Shown here: one piece after another, positions 35,626 through 35,835 of the stretch | Layout of the letters: every line of letters begins with the position of its first letter | Position numbering within the stretch: the stretch's first letter is position 1 | Assembly (NCBI GenBank): GCA_021844025.1 | Contig: JAKBUF010000005.1 | Span: 1-35,835 of the forward strand | Length of the DNA: 35,835 nucleotides | DNA from: a bacterium | GTDB taxonomy: Bacteria; Patescibacteriota; Minisyncoccia; UBA6257; JAGOQP01 | Direction of reading: 5' to 3' | Position numbers and translations under genes: made by a program | The notes under the pieces: model-generated | Told to the model about the DNA's origin: nothing | The model's database searches: none | What the model saw: the letters and a program-made list of their open reading frames with translations, nothing else

Positions 35626-35835
35626 ATCAAATATATACGGTTATATATAACCTCGCGTGTCTATTGCGAGAATATATTATATATCATATTTTTTTGTAAA
35701 AATGAACACGCGTAACATCCTATAGTATATCATACGACCCAGCACTTTTATTGGAGGCATACTTTGCTCCTCTCACAAAAACCATATATACTATATAATA
35801 TGAGCATGCATCATGCGCCGCGTATAAAATCACTT

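Noticed and set aside
1-35835. CRISPR array or defence/toxin-antitoxin system
   Set aside because: No regularly spaced direct repeats and no cas, restriction-modification or toxin-antitoxin proteins in the ORF list.
1-35835. Alternative genetic code (UGA recoding seen in some CPR lineages)
   Set aside because: UGA appears to serve as a normal stop, for example at the zwf-like gene/alr ATGA overlap and at 35061-35063; core genes read through without in-frame UGA.

Overview
The window looks like a chromosomal segment of a small-genome Patescibacteria/CPR (Parcubacteria-like) bacterium, judged by gene content and style only. It is mostly core information-processing genes: tsf, rpsB, trmD, khpA-like, rpsP, smc, rnc, nusB, rpmF, rnhB, dnaE, thrS, miaA, gatB, rplK, nusG, secE, gyrB, alr and a short zwf-like gene. 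It also holds an IS30-family insertion sequence, secreted/surface proteins (one apparently frameshifted), two LAGLIDADG homing-endonuclease ORFs and ten readable tRNA genes or gene shells. The most striking feature is at 31474-31655. A complete tRNA-Pro(UGG) sits inside the anticodon loop of a second, otherwise canonical tRNA, flanked by a 12-bp inverted repeat in a bulge-helix-bulge-like setting. Other notable items are both LAGLIDADG ORFs abutting tRNA 5' ends (one beside an orphan tRNA 5' fragment), a tRNA-Ala 3'-end duplication around a structured 164-nt insert, an unidentified ~300-nt structured ncRNA candidate with its own promoter and terminator upstream of rpsB, a three-way-junction-like element abutting the rplK stop, an SMC that appears to lack a hinge, and families of short AT-rich intergenic repeats. 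All calls come from reading the sequence and the supplied ORFs; no searches or folding programs were run.
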